This document shows positions 5,421 to 13,228 of a DNA stretch of 15,252 nt, in pieces. The notes beneath the pieces were generated by a model. That model saw nothing but the letters and a program-made list of their open reading frames with translations. It did not search any database and was not told where the DNA came from. The position numbers and the translations under genes are program-made. The DNA comes from an uncultured Pedobacter sp. (GTDB lineage Bacteria > Bacteroidota > Bacteroidia > Sphingobacteriales > Sphingobacteriaceae), in contig NZ_CAMLIG010000051.1 of the NCBI RefSeq assembly GCF_946480185.1, positions 1 to 15,252 on the forward strand, read 5' to 3'. Within the stretch, counting starts at the first letter, position 1. The number at the start of each line of letters is the position of its first letter.

Positions 5421-8007
5421 AAGCTGAGTTTCGGGCCGCATTTACAATTCCATATAGTGTTCTAAGAATCAACTTATTATAAATCGCCCTGTCTGCTTCG
5501 CTAGTGTTTTTGTCTAAACAACGTATAATTGCATAACGCTGGATAATTACTAAAGGATGAGTAATTTTTTCTCTTACTCGGATAGATTGTCTATCTAACG
5601 GATATTTTTGCATTAAAACTTCCGAATCGCTTAAATCCAACAATAGCTGTTCAGTTAAAACAAACTCAGCTTTCAGTTTTTTCCAAAAATCTCCGAAAGT
5701 TGCATCAGTTTCTAAGTAAGCGGTTAATCTAAAATCAGCTTTGGTCATCGACATCATACAGTTGTCAATAACTGCCCTAAAAAAGCCATTTGTAGCATAT
5801 AAATCTTTAACTTTTTGCCAGTTTCCTTCTTTTTTAACTTTTGCTAAAGCTGTACCTACACCGTAAAAGCCTGGGATATTTTGTTTTAGCTGACTCCAAG
5901 AAGTCACAAAACTAATAGCTCTTAAATCCTCTAATTTAAGTTCTGCATCTGAATTTCTTTTAACAGGGCGACTGCTGATGTTAATTTGCGAAAGCATTTT
6001 AAGTGGACTTTGCACTTCCAAGAACTTTAAGAATAATGGATCTCTCCTTAATTCCATAAAAGCATCGTAGCTGGTATCGGCAATATCACTAAAAAGCTGT
6101 CTTTCGGGCACTTCCATCGTATCCGTATCTTTTTTGTTTAATGCGGAAGAAATACCGGCATTAATCAACTGCTCCATGTTGTTTCTAGAGCTTTCAAAAG
6201 TACCGAAATGAGAGCTAATGGTTTGCCCCTGCACCGTAACCTGGATCTGCTTATTTGCTACATCCTTACCAAAAGAAGCATAAAATTTATGCGTTTTACC
6301 TCCCCCTCTTGCTGGAGGCCCTCCTCTACCATCAAAAAATGCTAGATCAATTCCATTTTTTCTTGAAACTGAAGTAAGTGTATATTTTGCGTAGTATAAA
6401 GACCAATTGGCCATTAAGTAACCACCGTCTTTTGTGCTGTCGGAGAAACCTAGCATCACCACTTGGCGTGTTTTACGGCGCTCTAAATGTTTTTGATATA
6501 CCGGATGGCCATAAAGAATCTGCATTACTTCACTAGCATCCTTTAAATCATCAATAGTTTCAAAAAGTGGAACAAAATCAATGTCCAATTCATCCATTTT
6601 CCAGCCACTCCATAAAAACAGTTGCATCAGCTGCAATATATCAGAAGCTTTTTGGCAATTGCTGATGATAAATCTATGACAAGCTCTTTTTCCCTGTTGT
6701 TTTTGAATGTCTTTAATCAGTCTGATGACATCTAAACTATCTTTGCTCAGTTCTGCAAAAGATCCGTATTCTTCTAAATTAAGTTCGTTTAAAGGAATAG
6801 TTTTTATCTTTTCCTCTTCAGACAAATCCATATAATTTGCCGGGATAGTTCCTTTTACCGGAGATGTAGCGATACATTCAGAAAACAAGGTCCGTAATAT
6901 CCTGCTATCCTGTCTGATATCGAGCGAAGCAAAATGGCAACCGAATAACTTAACTTTCCATATCAAATCGTCCACAACGCTTGCAAATAAACCATCGTGA
7001 TAATCATTTAAAACTCGCTGGATATTTCTTAGGTTGTCTAGTAATTCTTCTTTAACGTTTATTGCCTCACCGTTAGTTTCAAAAGCATTATCGTAAATCA
7101 ATTTTTCCAACACGTCCATATACTTTTCAACTCCGTTGAAAGTTACGCGACGTTTCATGTTTTTAAAATCTCTGTAATAGCATCTAAATAATGCTTGTCT
7201 TAAAAAAGCTGAAACCTTTTTGGTGGTCTCGGTGGTTACAAAAGGATTGCCATCCCTGTCTCCTCCTGGCCAAAAGCCCAGTTCAATCAAACTGTGATTT
7301 CCTAAATCAAGATTAAATACGTCTTCTAAATTTTTATGAACGTTAGACGCAGTTTGATAAAAGATATTTTCTAGATACCAGGTTAGGCTAACAGCTTCGT
7401 CAACCGGGGTTGGTTTTTCTTTTTTGAAAAATGGGGTTTTGCCTAATTGCTTTAATAAAAGATTGATGGCGTTAACATCATTTTCTTTAATGGCATCCGT
7501 TAAATCCGTCATGATACCTAAAATTGGGCCCGGATAAAACTGTGTAGGGTGAGCGGTTAACACTAACCTCAACTTAAACTCAGCTAAGGCGTCTTGAATG
7601 TTTTTATAAAGTGTTTCATCTTCTACAGCTTTGTTCATCAATGTATTTAATGAAGTTGCTTCGTCTAGATCGCTTATTTTTGAAAAAGCAGCATCCTCAA
7701 CCGCATCAAAAAGTACAACCTGCCTTTCGATATATTGGATAAACCTAAAAAGTAAATCAAATATTTCTTTTTGGTCGGTTATTTCAACTTGTTTTGAAAA
7801 AAACGACTCAATAATTTCATCCGGTCTCAAACTTTTTTCTATTCCCTCTTCGCAATATTTAAAGAAATAAGGAAGTGCCAAACCAGTGTTTTTAACGCTG
7901 TAGAAGGGTAATGTAAGGAAAAGACTGTTATAAAGTTCGAATTTTGTGATGACTTCGTTTTTAAAAACGGTTTCTTTCGACCGTAGGGGTGTATTTAATT
8001 TCAACAT
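5419..8007 (-). CDS. ppc: Phosphoenolpyruvate carboxylase
   Basis: Cytoplasmic anaplerotic enzyme that carboxylates phosphoenolpyruvate with bicarbonate to oxaloacetate and phosphate, feeding the TCA cycle and aspartate-family synthesis. The 862 aa are close to the family norm (about 880). Conserved blocks are TAHPTQ with catalytic His153, GFWPGGDRDGNPFV (244-257), GFSDSTKDGGY with Lys526, the glycine-rich active-site loop FDGRGGPPARGGG (558-570), and VQGQTISSHFGTFE (592-605). The C-terminus ARNSA corresponds to the conserved RNTG-type end that folds into the active site. Allosteric behaviour cannot be read from the sequence. It stands alone on the minus strand; its stop is embedded in a perfect hairpin. 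The ATG at 8005-8007 directly precedes LKLNTPL and is the only reasonable start. No clean TAnnTTTG box was found upstream. Confidence 0.95.
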   Translation of the reverse strand: MLKLNTPLRSKETVFKNEVITKFELYNSLFLTLPFYSVKNTGLALPYFFKYCEEGIEKSLRPDEIIESFFSKQVEITDQKEIFDLLFRFIQYIERQVVLFDAVEDAAFSKISDLDEATSLNTLMNKAVEDETLYKNIQDALAEFKLRLVLTAHPTQFYPGPILGIMTDLTDAIKENDVNAINLLLKQLGKTPFFKKEKPTPVDEAVSLTWYLENIFYQTASNVHKNLEDVFNLDLGNHSLIELGFWPGGDRDGNPFVTTETTKKVSAFLRQALFRCYYRDFKNMKRRVTFNGVEKYMDVLEKLIYDNAFETNGEAINVKEELLDNLRNIQRVLNDYHDGLFASVVDDLIWKVKLFGCHFASLDIRQDSRILRTLFSECIATSPVKGTIPANYMDLSEEEKIKTIPLNELNLEEYGSFAELSKDSLDVIRLIKDIQKQQGKRACHRFIISNCQKASDILQLMQLFLWSGWKMDELDIDFVPLFETIDDLKDASEVMQILYGHPVYQKHLERRKTRQVVMLGFSDSTKDGGYLMANWSLYYAKYTLTSVSRKNGIDLAFFDGRGGPPARGGGKTHKFYASFGKDVANKQIQVTVQGQTISSHFGTFESSRNNMEQLINAGISSALNKKDTDTMEVPERQLFSDIADTSYDAFMELRRDPLFLKFLEVQSPLKMLSQINISSRPVKRNSDAELKLEDLRAISFVTSWSQLKQNIPGFYGVGTALAKVKKEGNWQKVKDLYATNGFFRAVIDNCMMSMTKADFRLTAYLETDATFGDFWKKLKAEFVLTEQLLLDLSDSEVLMQKYPLDRQSIRVREKITHPLVIIQRYAIIRCLDKNTSEADRAIYNKLILRTLYGIVNAARNSA

Positions 8008-8243
8008 GATGCCTGAAAATTACGCTAAACTTTATTGTTACACAAATAAATGCTGAAAAATACTGAAAAAGATTTTTGGTTAATTATGTGTTTTAAGAAG
8101 AATAAAGCTCGATTTTGTATGAAGAGAACAAGGGAATTGTATTGCTTTGGGCATAAAACCCAATAAAAATCACCCTCTAATAAAAACTAATATTCTGATG
8201 ACTAAATGGTTACGCTGTTTATTTGGTTTTTTATCAAAATAAA
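8008..8243. other. Intergenic region between ppc and tRNA-Ser
   Basis: AT-rich and without a supportable gene. It holds only a short imperfect tandem (CTGAAAAATA/CTGAAAAAGA near 8053-8072) and a weak 5-bp hairpin TTGGG/CCCAA (8147-8163). The ppc promoter must lie here, but no exact consensus box was found. The nearest candidate, TAATTTTC on the minus strand (8022-8015), would leave almost no leader. Confidence 0.5.
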
Positions 8244-8274
8244 TTTGTCGAAATGATTCACTTTTGTACTTTTG
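8244..8274 (+). promoter_or_regulatory. Promoter of tRNA-Ser
   Basis: TTTG (8244-8247), a 19-nt spacer and TACTTTTG (8267-8274) make a perfect Bacteroidota promoter of form TTTG-N19-TAnnTTTG. The expected start point is 8278-8281, which coincides with the mature tRNA 5' end at 8280. Confidence 0.8.
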
Positions 8275-8279
8275 CCCTC

Positions 8280-8364
8280 GGAGAGCTGGCAGAGTGGTCG
8301 ATTGCGGCAGTCTTGAAAACTGTTGACTGTTACAGGTCCGGGGGTTCGAATCCCTCGCTCTCCG
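8280..8364 (+). tRNA. tRNA-Ser (anticodon UGA)
   Basis: An 85-nt class II tRNA. Acceptor arms GGAGAGC (8280-8286) and GCTCTCC (8357-8363) pair fully, with discriminator G8364 as expected for serine. The anticodon stem GCAGT/ACTGT (one G-U pair) frames loop CTTGAAA with anticodon TGA at 8314-8316, reading UCA and other UCN codons. A long variable arm follows (about 8324-8339), then a T-arm with loop TTCGAAT. CCA is not encoded. The gene has its own promoter and terminator and is therefore a single-gene unit. Confidence 0.96.
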
Positions 8365-8387
8365 CTCCGAAGATCATAAAAACGTAT

Positions 8388-8422
8388 TAAAGCCTGCAAA
8401 TCAAATGATTGCAGGCTTTTTT
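8388..8422 (+). terminator. Intrinsic terminator of tRNA-Ser
   Basis: AAGCCTGCAA (8390-8399) pairs with TTGCAGGCTT (8409-8418), and TCA/TGA inside the loop can add three pairs. A run of T (8417-8422) follows. It stands 25 nt after the tRNA 3' end. Confidence 0.88.
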
Positions 8423-8569
8423 GTTTTACGGAAACAGGCAAAACATTCAAAAATTCGCAGTATAAAGTGGAGTAAATCGAGAGTATCTACCCTTCAACTC
8501 AAAAGACTTGTGGCAAATTATATACTCTCAATTTGGGAAGACTTTAAAAAAACCAGATTTACAACCAAT
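8423..8569. other. Non-coding stretch between tRNA terminator and tracrRNA
   Basis: No gene or promoter box is supportable on either strand. It contains an 8-bp inverted repeat, GAGAGTAT (8479-8486) and ATACTCTC (8522-8529), 35 nt apart. It also contains the 9-mer ATTTACAAC (8557-8565), identical to part of the CRISPR repeat end and placed just beyond the tracrRNA terminator. Either could be chance. Confidence 0.45.
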
Positions 8570-8641
8570 AAAAAAGCCCCGCAGATAGGCGAGGCACTAA
8601 ATGTTTTCACAACGGAATAATCCTTATTGTGATTTGCTTTC
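8570..8641 (-). ncRNA. tracrRNA of the type II-C CRISPR system
   Basis: On the minus strand the RNA would begin GAAAGCAAATCACAA (8641-8627), a perfect 15-nt complement of bases 2-16 of the CRISPR repeat in crRNA orientation; the next base adds a G-U pair. Then come AAGGATTATTCCG, able to form a small GGA/UCC hairpin, and a linker GTTGTGAAAACATT. A final GC-rich hairpin GCCTCGC/GCGGGGC (8595-8589 with 8582-8576; one G-U) is followed by U6 (8575-8570), a classic terminator. The length is about 72 nt. It base-pairs with pre-crRNA, guides RNase III cutting and loads Cas9. It is divergent from cas9, 164 nt upstream of it. The upstream -7 box sits exactly where needed to start at the anti-repeat. 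Confidence 0.9.
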
Positions 8642-8645
8642 GGTT

Positions 8646-8679
8646 CAAATATAGAAAGTATTTCTTAAACAATCACAAA
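8646..8679 (-). promoter_or_regulatory. Promoter of the tracrRNA
   Basis: On the minus strand TATATTTG (8653-8646) matches TAnnTTTG exactly, with TTTG (8679-8676) 22 nt upstream, a slightly long spacer. The predicted start, 8639-8643, is the first base of the anti-repeat, so the promoter and the RNA call support each other. Confidence 0.7.
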
Positions 8680-8804
8680 AAAATCTCTTTAAATAATTTT
8701 TCTTTTTAAATTTATTTTCACGACATTGTTTTAACTATAAACTTTTCGGCTTAATTAATCTATTAATTCGGGCTCGTACATTACCGCAATATGTAAAATT
8801 AAAT
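8654..8804. promoter_or_regulatory. Divergent cas9/tracrRNA control region
   Basis: Very AT-rich 151 nt that must contain the cas9 promoter. No exact TAnnTTTG on the plus strand was found; TAATTTTT and TAAATTTA (about 8694-8714) are partial matches only. The last bases before the ATG (AAAATTAAAT) are A-rich, as is common for Bacteroidota start sites, and there is no Shine-Dalgarno sequence. Confidence 0.4.
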
Positions 8805-11800
8805 ATGAAAAAAATATTAGGTCTAGATTTGGGTACTACTTCAATTGGCTTTGCTTATGTGATAGAGGATGATAAGAACTCAGGACAATCTGAAATTAAA
8901 CAAATTGGCGTCCGTGTTAATCCTTTAACTACTGATGAGCAAATCAACTTTGAAAAAGGAAAGCCCATTACGATTAACGCCGACAGAACTCTAAAACGTG
9001 GAGCAAGAAGAACCTTAGATCGTTACAAAGATAGAAGAAGCAACTTAGTTCATGCACTTTATAAAGCGAATATAATAAATAAAGACACCAAGCTCGCTGA
9101 AGATGGTAAAAACACTACACATAGCACCTATGTGTTGAGAGCGAACTCCGTACATTCAAAAATCCAAAAAGAAGAATTAGCTAGAGTTTTTTTAGCTATA
9201 AACAAAAAGCGTGGCTACAAAAGTAGCCGAAAAGCGAATAATGAAGATGAAGGGACAGCGATTGACGGGATGGGCATTGCAAAAAAATTATACGAAGAAA
9301 ACCTGACTCCGGGGCGATTATCTTATCAATTGTTAAACGAGGGAAAGAAAAAACTTCCTGACTTCTATCGTTCTGATTTACAAGCGGAGTTTAATAAAGT
9401 ATGGGATTTTCAGAAACAATTTTATCCTGAAATATTATCTGATAAATTAAAAGAGGAGCTAAATGGGAAAGGAAAAGTACAAACATGGGCAATTTGTAAA
9501 ATCCCTTTCGGAATTGTGGGGGTTAAACGCGAAACAAAAGGTTTAGAACTTAAGATTGAAAACTATAAATGGAGAGAAATAGCTCTTTCTGAAAAAGTAA
9601 GTCTGGAACAACTTGCAATAGTTTTACAGGATATTAACGGGACTATCTATAATTCAAGTGGTTATTTGGGTGCAATATCCGACCGAAGCAAAGAACTGTA
9701 TTTTAATAAAGAAACTGTTGGGCAATACCTTTATCGTCAACTCCAAAAGAACCCACATACCAAGTTAAAGAATCAGGTTTTTTATCGCCAGGATTATATG
9801 GACGAGTTTGAAGCCATTTGGAACGAGCAATCTAAACATCACCAAGAACTAACCGATGAACTAAAAGCTGAAATACGAGATATCATCATCTTTTACCAAC
9901 GCAAGTTAAAATCTCAGAAAGGATTGGTGAGCTTTTGCGAGTTCGAAAGCAAGGAAATTGAAATTGAAAAAAATGGACAAAAAGTTAAGAAAATTATAGG
10001 CCTAAAAGTTGCGCCAAAGTCTTCTCCCCTGTTTCAAGAGTTTAAAACCTGGCAACGTTTAAACGATTTACTAATCAGAAAAAAAGGGAGTAGAAAACGA
10101 GTGAACAAGAAGACGGAAATTCAATCTTCGATGTTCAACGAAGATGAAGAGGTTTTCAACTTAGATTTAGACACCAAAAACATTTTGTTCGAGGAACTTA
10201 ACGTAAAAGGAAATCTGAGTTCATCAAAAATCATTGAATTATTAGGAAAAAAGACTACCGAATGGGAACTAAACTTTTCTGAACTAGAAGGAAACAGAAC
10301 CAATGCTACTTTATATAATGCCTATCTAAAAATCTTAGAAATAGAAGGCTATAACGAAGAGCTTTTAAAGTTATCGGATAAAGACGAAATCAATGTTTCG
10401 GAACTAAAAACTCCGGCATCAGAAATCAAAGATATGGTGAAAAGTATTTTTGAGGTTTTAGGGATTAATACCGATATTTTAGAGTTCAATACCGAACTAG
10501 ATGGAAAGGAATTTGAGCAACAAGCCTCTTACCAACTTTGGCATTTACTATATTCTTATGAAGGAGATAACTCTGCAAGCGGAAATGAAAAATTGTATGA
10601 TTTATTAGCACAAAAATTTGGCTTTAAGCCAGAACATGCAAAAGTCATATCAAATGTCACCTTTCCAGATGATTATGGAAGTTTAAGTACCAAAGCAATG
10701 CGAAGGATTATTGTTCACTTAAAACAAGGCTTTGGATATGCTGGCAGAAAAGACAGACCCAATGAACCGAGTGCTTGCGAATATGCAGGCTATAGACATT
10801 CCGCATCATCACTAACAAAAGAGGAGATTGAAAACCGTCCGCTAAAGGATAAGCTAGAATTATTAAAGAAAAATAGCTTGCGAAACCCTGTAGTTGAAAA
10901 AATCCTAAATCAAGTAGTAAACGTTATCAATACGCTAATTGAAAACCACAGTACAAAAGATGAGAACGGCAATATTTCTGAGTATTTCAAATTTGATGAA
11001 ATACGTATTGAGTTAGCCCGTGAATTAAAGAAAAACGCAAAAGAAAGAGCAGAGTTAACTACTAGTATTAATGCTTCTAAGATTATTCATGACAAAATAT
11101 TCAAATTATTACAGACCGAATTTGGCATAAAAAACCCGACAAGAAATGACATTATCAGATATAAGCTTTATGACGAATTAAAAAGCAATGGCTATAAAGA
11201 TTTATATACTAACGAATATATTTCTAGAGAAATCCTATTCAGCAAACAAGTCGACATAGAGCATATCATTCCGCAATCGAAACTATTCGACGATAGTTTT
11301 TCCAATAAAACTGTGGTTTTTAGAAAAGACAATTTAGATAAAGGCAACAAAACCGCTTACGATTATATTGAGAATAAATATGGCGAGCAAGGGTTATCGC
11401 AGTATCTACAAAGGATTGAGCATTTGTTTGAGCAAGGAAAGAAAAATAAAGAAGATGGGATTAGCAAAGCTAAATATCAAAAGTTACTAAAGCAGGAATC
11501 ACAAATTGGTGATGGTTTTATTGAAAGAGATTTAAGAGACAGCCAATACATCACAAAAAAAGCAAGACAAATGCTTTACGAGATTTGCAGAGTGGTGACA
11601 CCCACAACAGGAAGTGTGACTAACCGCCTTCGCGAAGACTGGGATTTGGTAAACATTATGCAGGAACTAAACCTAGAAAAATACAAAGCTTTGGGCTTAA
11701 CCGAAATGGTAGAAAAGAAAGATGGTACTTTTAAAGAACGTATTAAAGACTGGAGCAAGAGAAACGACCATCGTCACCATGCTATGGATGCTTTAACTGT

Positions 11801-13193
11801 TGCCTTTACAAAGCATAGTCACATCCAGTACTTAAACCATCTTAACGCAAGAAAAGACGAAAACAATAAATTACACGCAAATATTATTGGGATTGAGGAT
11901 AAAGAAACCAAACTGGTGATAGATGATGATGGCAACAAGAAAAGAAGATTTAAAGAGCCTCTCCCTCATTTCCGTCAAATAGCTAAAGAGCATTTAGAAA
12001 ATGTGTTAATATCTCACAAAGCCAAAAATAAAGTTGTTACCAAAAACAAGAATAAAACAAAATCAAAAACCGGAGAAAAGATAAAAGTTGAGCTCACCCC
12101 GCGAGGACAGTTACATAAAGAAACGGTTTACGGAAAATATCGTTATTACGTCAGTAAGGATGAGAAAGTGAGTGCTAAGTTTGATTTAGACACAATTGAA
12201 AAAGTTGCAAATCCTACTTTTAAAAAATTACTTTCAACAAGGTTAGCCGAAAACGGAAACGACGCGAAAAAAGCTTTCACAGGTAAGAACGCACTAGACA
12301 AAAATCCGATTTATTTAAATCCTGCGAAATCAGAGCAAATTCCTGAGAAGGTACAGTTGGTTTGGTTAGAAGAAGACTATTCTATCCGCAAAGATGTAAC
12401 ACCAGATAATTTCAAAGATGAAAAAACGATTGAAAAAATATTAGATAAAGCGGTAAAAGAAATTTTCTTAAAACGTTTCAGGGATAATAACAATGATGCT
12501 AAAAAGGCTTTCTCAGATCTGGATAAAAATCCTATTTGGCTGAATGCAGAAAAAGGAATTGCGATTAAACGAGTAACTATTTCGGGAGTAAATAATGCAG
12601 AATCCTTACATTATAAAAAGGACCATTTAGGCAACGAAATTTTAGACAAGGAGGGTAAACCTATACCGGTAGATTTTGTAAGTACAGGAAATAACCATCA
12701 CGTAGCTATTTACCAAGATGAAAAAGGAAACTTACAGGAAAGAGTTGTGTCGCTTTTTGATGCGCTCGAAAGAGTAAATCTGAACTTTCCGGTTGTTATA
12801 AAAAATCCAGCTGAGATTTGGAATATAGTTTTAGAACAAGGTACATACAAACAAGATTTCCTCAATAAGTTACCTCTGGAAAATTGGAAGTTTCTTTTTA
12901 CAATGAAACAAAATGAATATTTTATTTTCCCGAACGAAAAGGCAGTATTTGACCCAAAGTCAATTGACTTACTAGACCCTAAAAACAATAAAGAAATTAG
13001 TCCAAACTTATTTAGAGTTCAGAAAATTGCGACAAAAGACTACTTTTTTAGACATCATTTGGAAACAACTGTTGAGGATAAAAGTGAATTAAAAGGAATA
13101 ACATGGAAAAGAGAAGGACTTGGTGGAATTAAAAATATCGTTAAAGTTCGAATCAACCACTTGGGTGAAATAATAAAAGTAGGAGAATATTAA
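8805..13193 (+). CDS. cas9: Cas9 endonuclease, type II-C, long Bacteroidota form
   Basis: RNA-guided DNA endonuclease that cuts invading DNA matched by crRNA next to a PAM, using tracrRNA:crRNA. The 1462 aa are long for type II-C (many are 1000-1100) but in the range of Bacteroidota forms. Order: RuvC-I with Asp8 (GLDLGTTSIGFA), arginine-rich bridge helix (61-78), REC lobe to about 720, RuvC-II with Glu736 (IRIELAREL), HNH about 790-930 with DIEHIIPQ (catalytic His820, Glu819 in place of the usual Asp) and Asn843, RuvC-III with His992 and Asp995 (HRHHAMDA), then a basic linker (1072-1093) and WED/PAM-interacting part. All nuclease residues are present, so it looks active. Residues 1126-1187 and 1203-1260 are a tandem duplication. 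The ATG follows in-frame stops. cas1 begins 35 nt downstream, same operon. Confidence 0.97.
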   Translation: MKKILGLDLGTTSIGFAYVIEDDKNSGQSEIKQIGVRVNPLTTDEQINFEKGKPITINADRTLKRGARRTLDRYKDRRSNLVHALYKANIINKDTKLAEDGKNTTHSTYVLRANSVHSKIQKEELARVFLAINKKRGYKSSRKANNEDEGTAIDGMGIAKKLYEENLTPGRLSYQLLNEGKKKLPDFYRSDLQAEFNKVWDFQKQFYPEILSDKLKEELNGKGKVQTWAICKIPFGIVGVKRETKGLELKIENYKWREIALSEKVSLEQLAIVLQDINGTIYNSSGYLGAISDRSKELYFNKETVGQYLYRQLQKNPHTKLKNQVFYRQDYMDEFEAIWNEQSKHHQELTDELKAEIRDIIIFYQRKLKSQKGLVSFCEFESKEIEIEKNGQKVKKIIGLKVAPKSSPLFQEFKTWQRLNDLLIRKKGSRKRVNKKTEIQSSMFNEDEEVFNLDLDTKNILFEELNVKGNLSSSKIIELLGKKTTEWELNFSELEGNRTNATLYNAYLKILEIEGYNEELLKLSDKDEINVSELKTPASEIKDMVKSIFEVLGINTDILEFNTELDGKEFEQQASYQLWHLLYSYEGDNSASGNEKLYDLLAQKFGFKPEHAKVISNVTFPDDYGSLSTKAMRRIIVHLKQGFGYAGRKDRPNEPSACEYAGYRHSASSLTKEEIENRPLKDKLELLKKNSLRNPVVEKILNQVVNVINTLIENHSTKDENGNISEYFKFDEIRIELARELKKNAKERAELTTSINASKIIHDKIFKLLQTEFGIKNPTRNDIIRYKLYDELKSNGYKDLYTNEYISREILFSKQVDIEHIIPQSKLFDDSFSNKTVVFRKDNLDKGNKTAYDYIENKYGEQGLSQYLQRIEHLFEQGKKNKEDGISKAKYQKLLKQESQIGDGFIERDLRDSQYITKKARQMLYEICRVVTPTTGSVTNRLREDWDLVNIMQELNLEKYKALGLTEMVEKKDGTFKERIKDWSKRNDHRHHAMDALTVAFTKHSHIQYLNHLNARKDENNKLHANIIGIEDKETKLVIDDDGNKKRRFKEPLPHFRQIAKEHLENVLISHKAKNKVVTKNKNKTKSKTGEKIKVELTPRGQLHKETVYGKYRYYVSKDEKVSAKFDLDTIEKVANPTFKKLLSTRLAENGNDAKKAFTGKNALDKNPIYLNPAKSEQIPEKVQLVWLEEDYSIRKDVTPDNFKDEKTIEKILDKAVKEIFLKRFRDNNNDAKKAFSDLDKNPIWLNAEKGIAIKRVTISGVNNAESLHYKKDHLGNEILDKEGKPIPVDFVSTGNNHHVAIYQDEKGNLQERVVSLFDALERVNLNFPVVIKNPAEIWNIVLEQGTYKQDFLNKLPLENWKFLFTMKQNEYFIFPNEKAVFDPKSIDLLDPKNNKEISPNLFRVQKIATKDYFFRHHLETTVEDKSELKGITWKREGLGGIKNIVKVRINHLGEIIKVGEY
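12180..12584 (+). repeat. Tandem duplication within the cas9 C-terminal coding region
   Basis: Two diverged copies, residues about 1126-1187 (12180-12365) and 1203-1260 (12411-12584), with an offset of 78 residues. Shared features in order are F-x-D-x-TIEK, a helix ending KxLLSTRLAENGNDAKKAF versus KEIFLKRFRDNNNDAKKAF, then LDKNPIYLN versus LDKNPIWLN, then a basic/hydrophobic strand. The identity is obvious in protein and partly visible in DNA, so the duplication is not very recent. Confidence 0.8.
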
Positions 13194-13228
13194 AACATGT
13201 GACTTCTATAAGGAAATAAAACGTTAGA

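Noticed and set aside
8119..8166. Small frame ATG...TAA of 15 codons upstream of tRNA-Ser.
   Set aside because: No promoter, no start-site signal and no recognisable peptide; expected by chance.
8202..8620. Open frames across tRNA-Ser and the tracrRNA on both strands.
   Set aside because: One runs through the tRNA and the other through the tracrRNA and terminators. Neither has a plausible start or protein-like composition.
11335..11343. Asp845 at the spacing of SpCas9 Asn863 (two before the KG glycine), suggesting a missing HNH asparagine.
   Set aside because: Alignment by the SaCas9 pattern (Asn580 four before the glycine) places Asn843 as the catalytic residue, so nothing is missing.
10121..12988. 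Several minus-strand frames within cas9 (60-92 codons).
   Set aside because: They are antisense shadows of the cas9 frame with serine/phenylalanine-rich composition typical of reversed AT-rich coding DNA.
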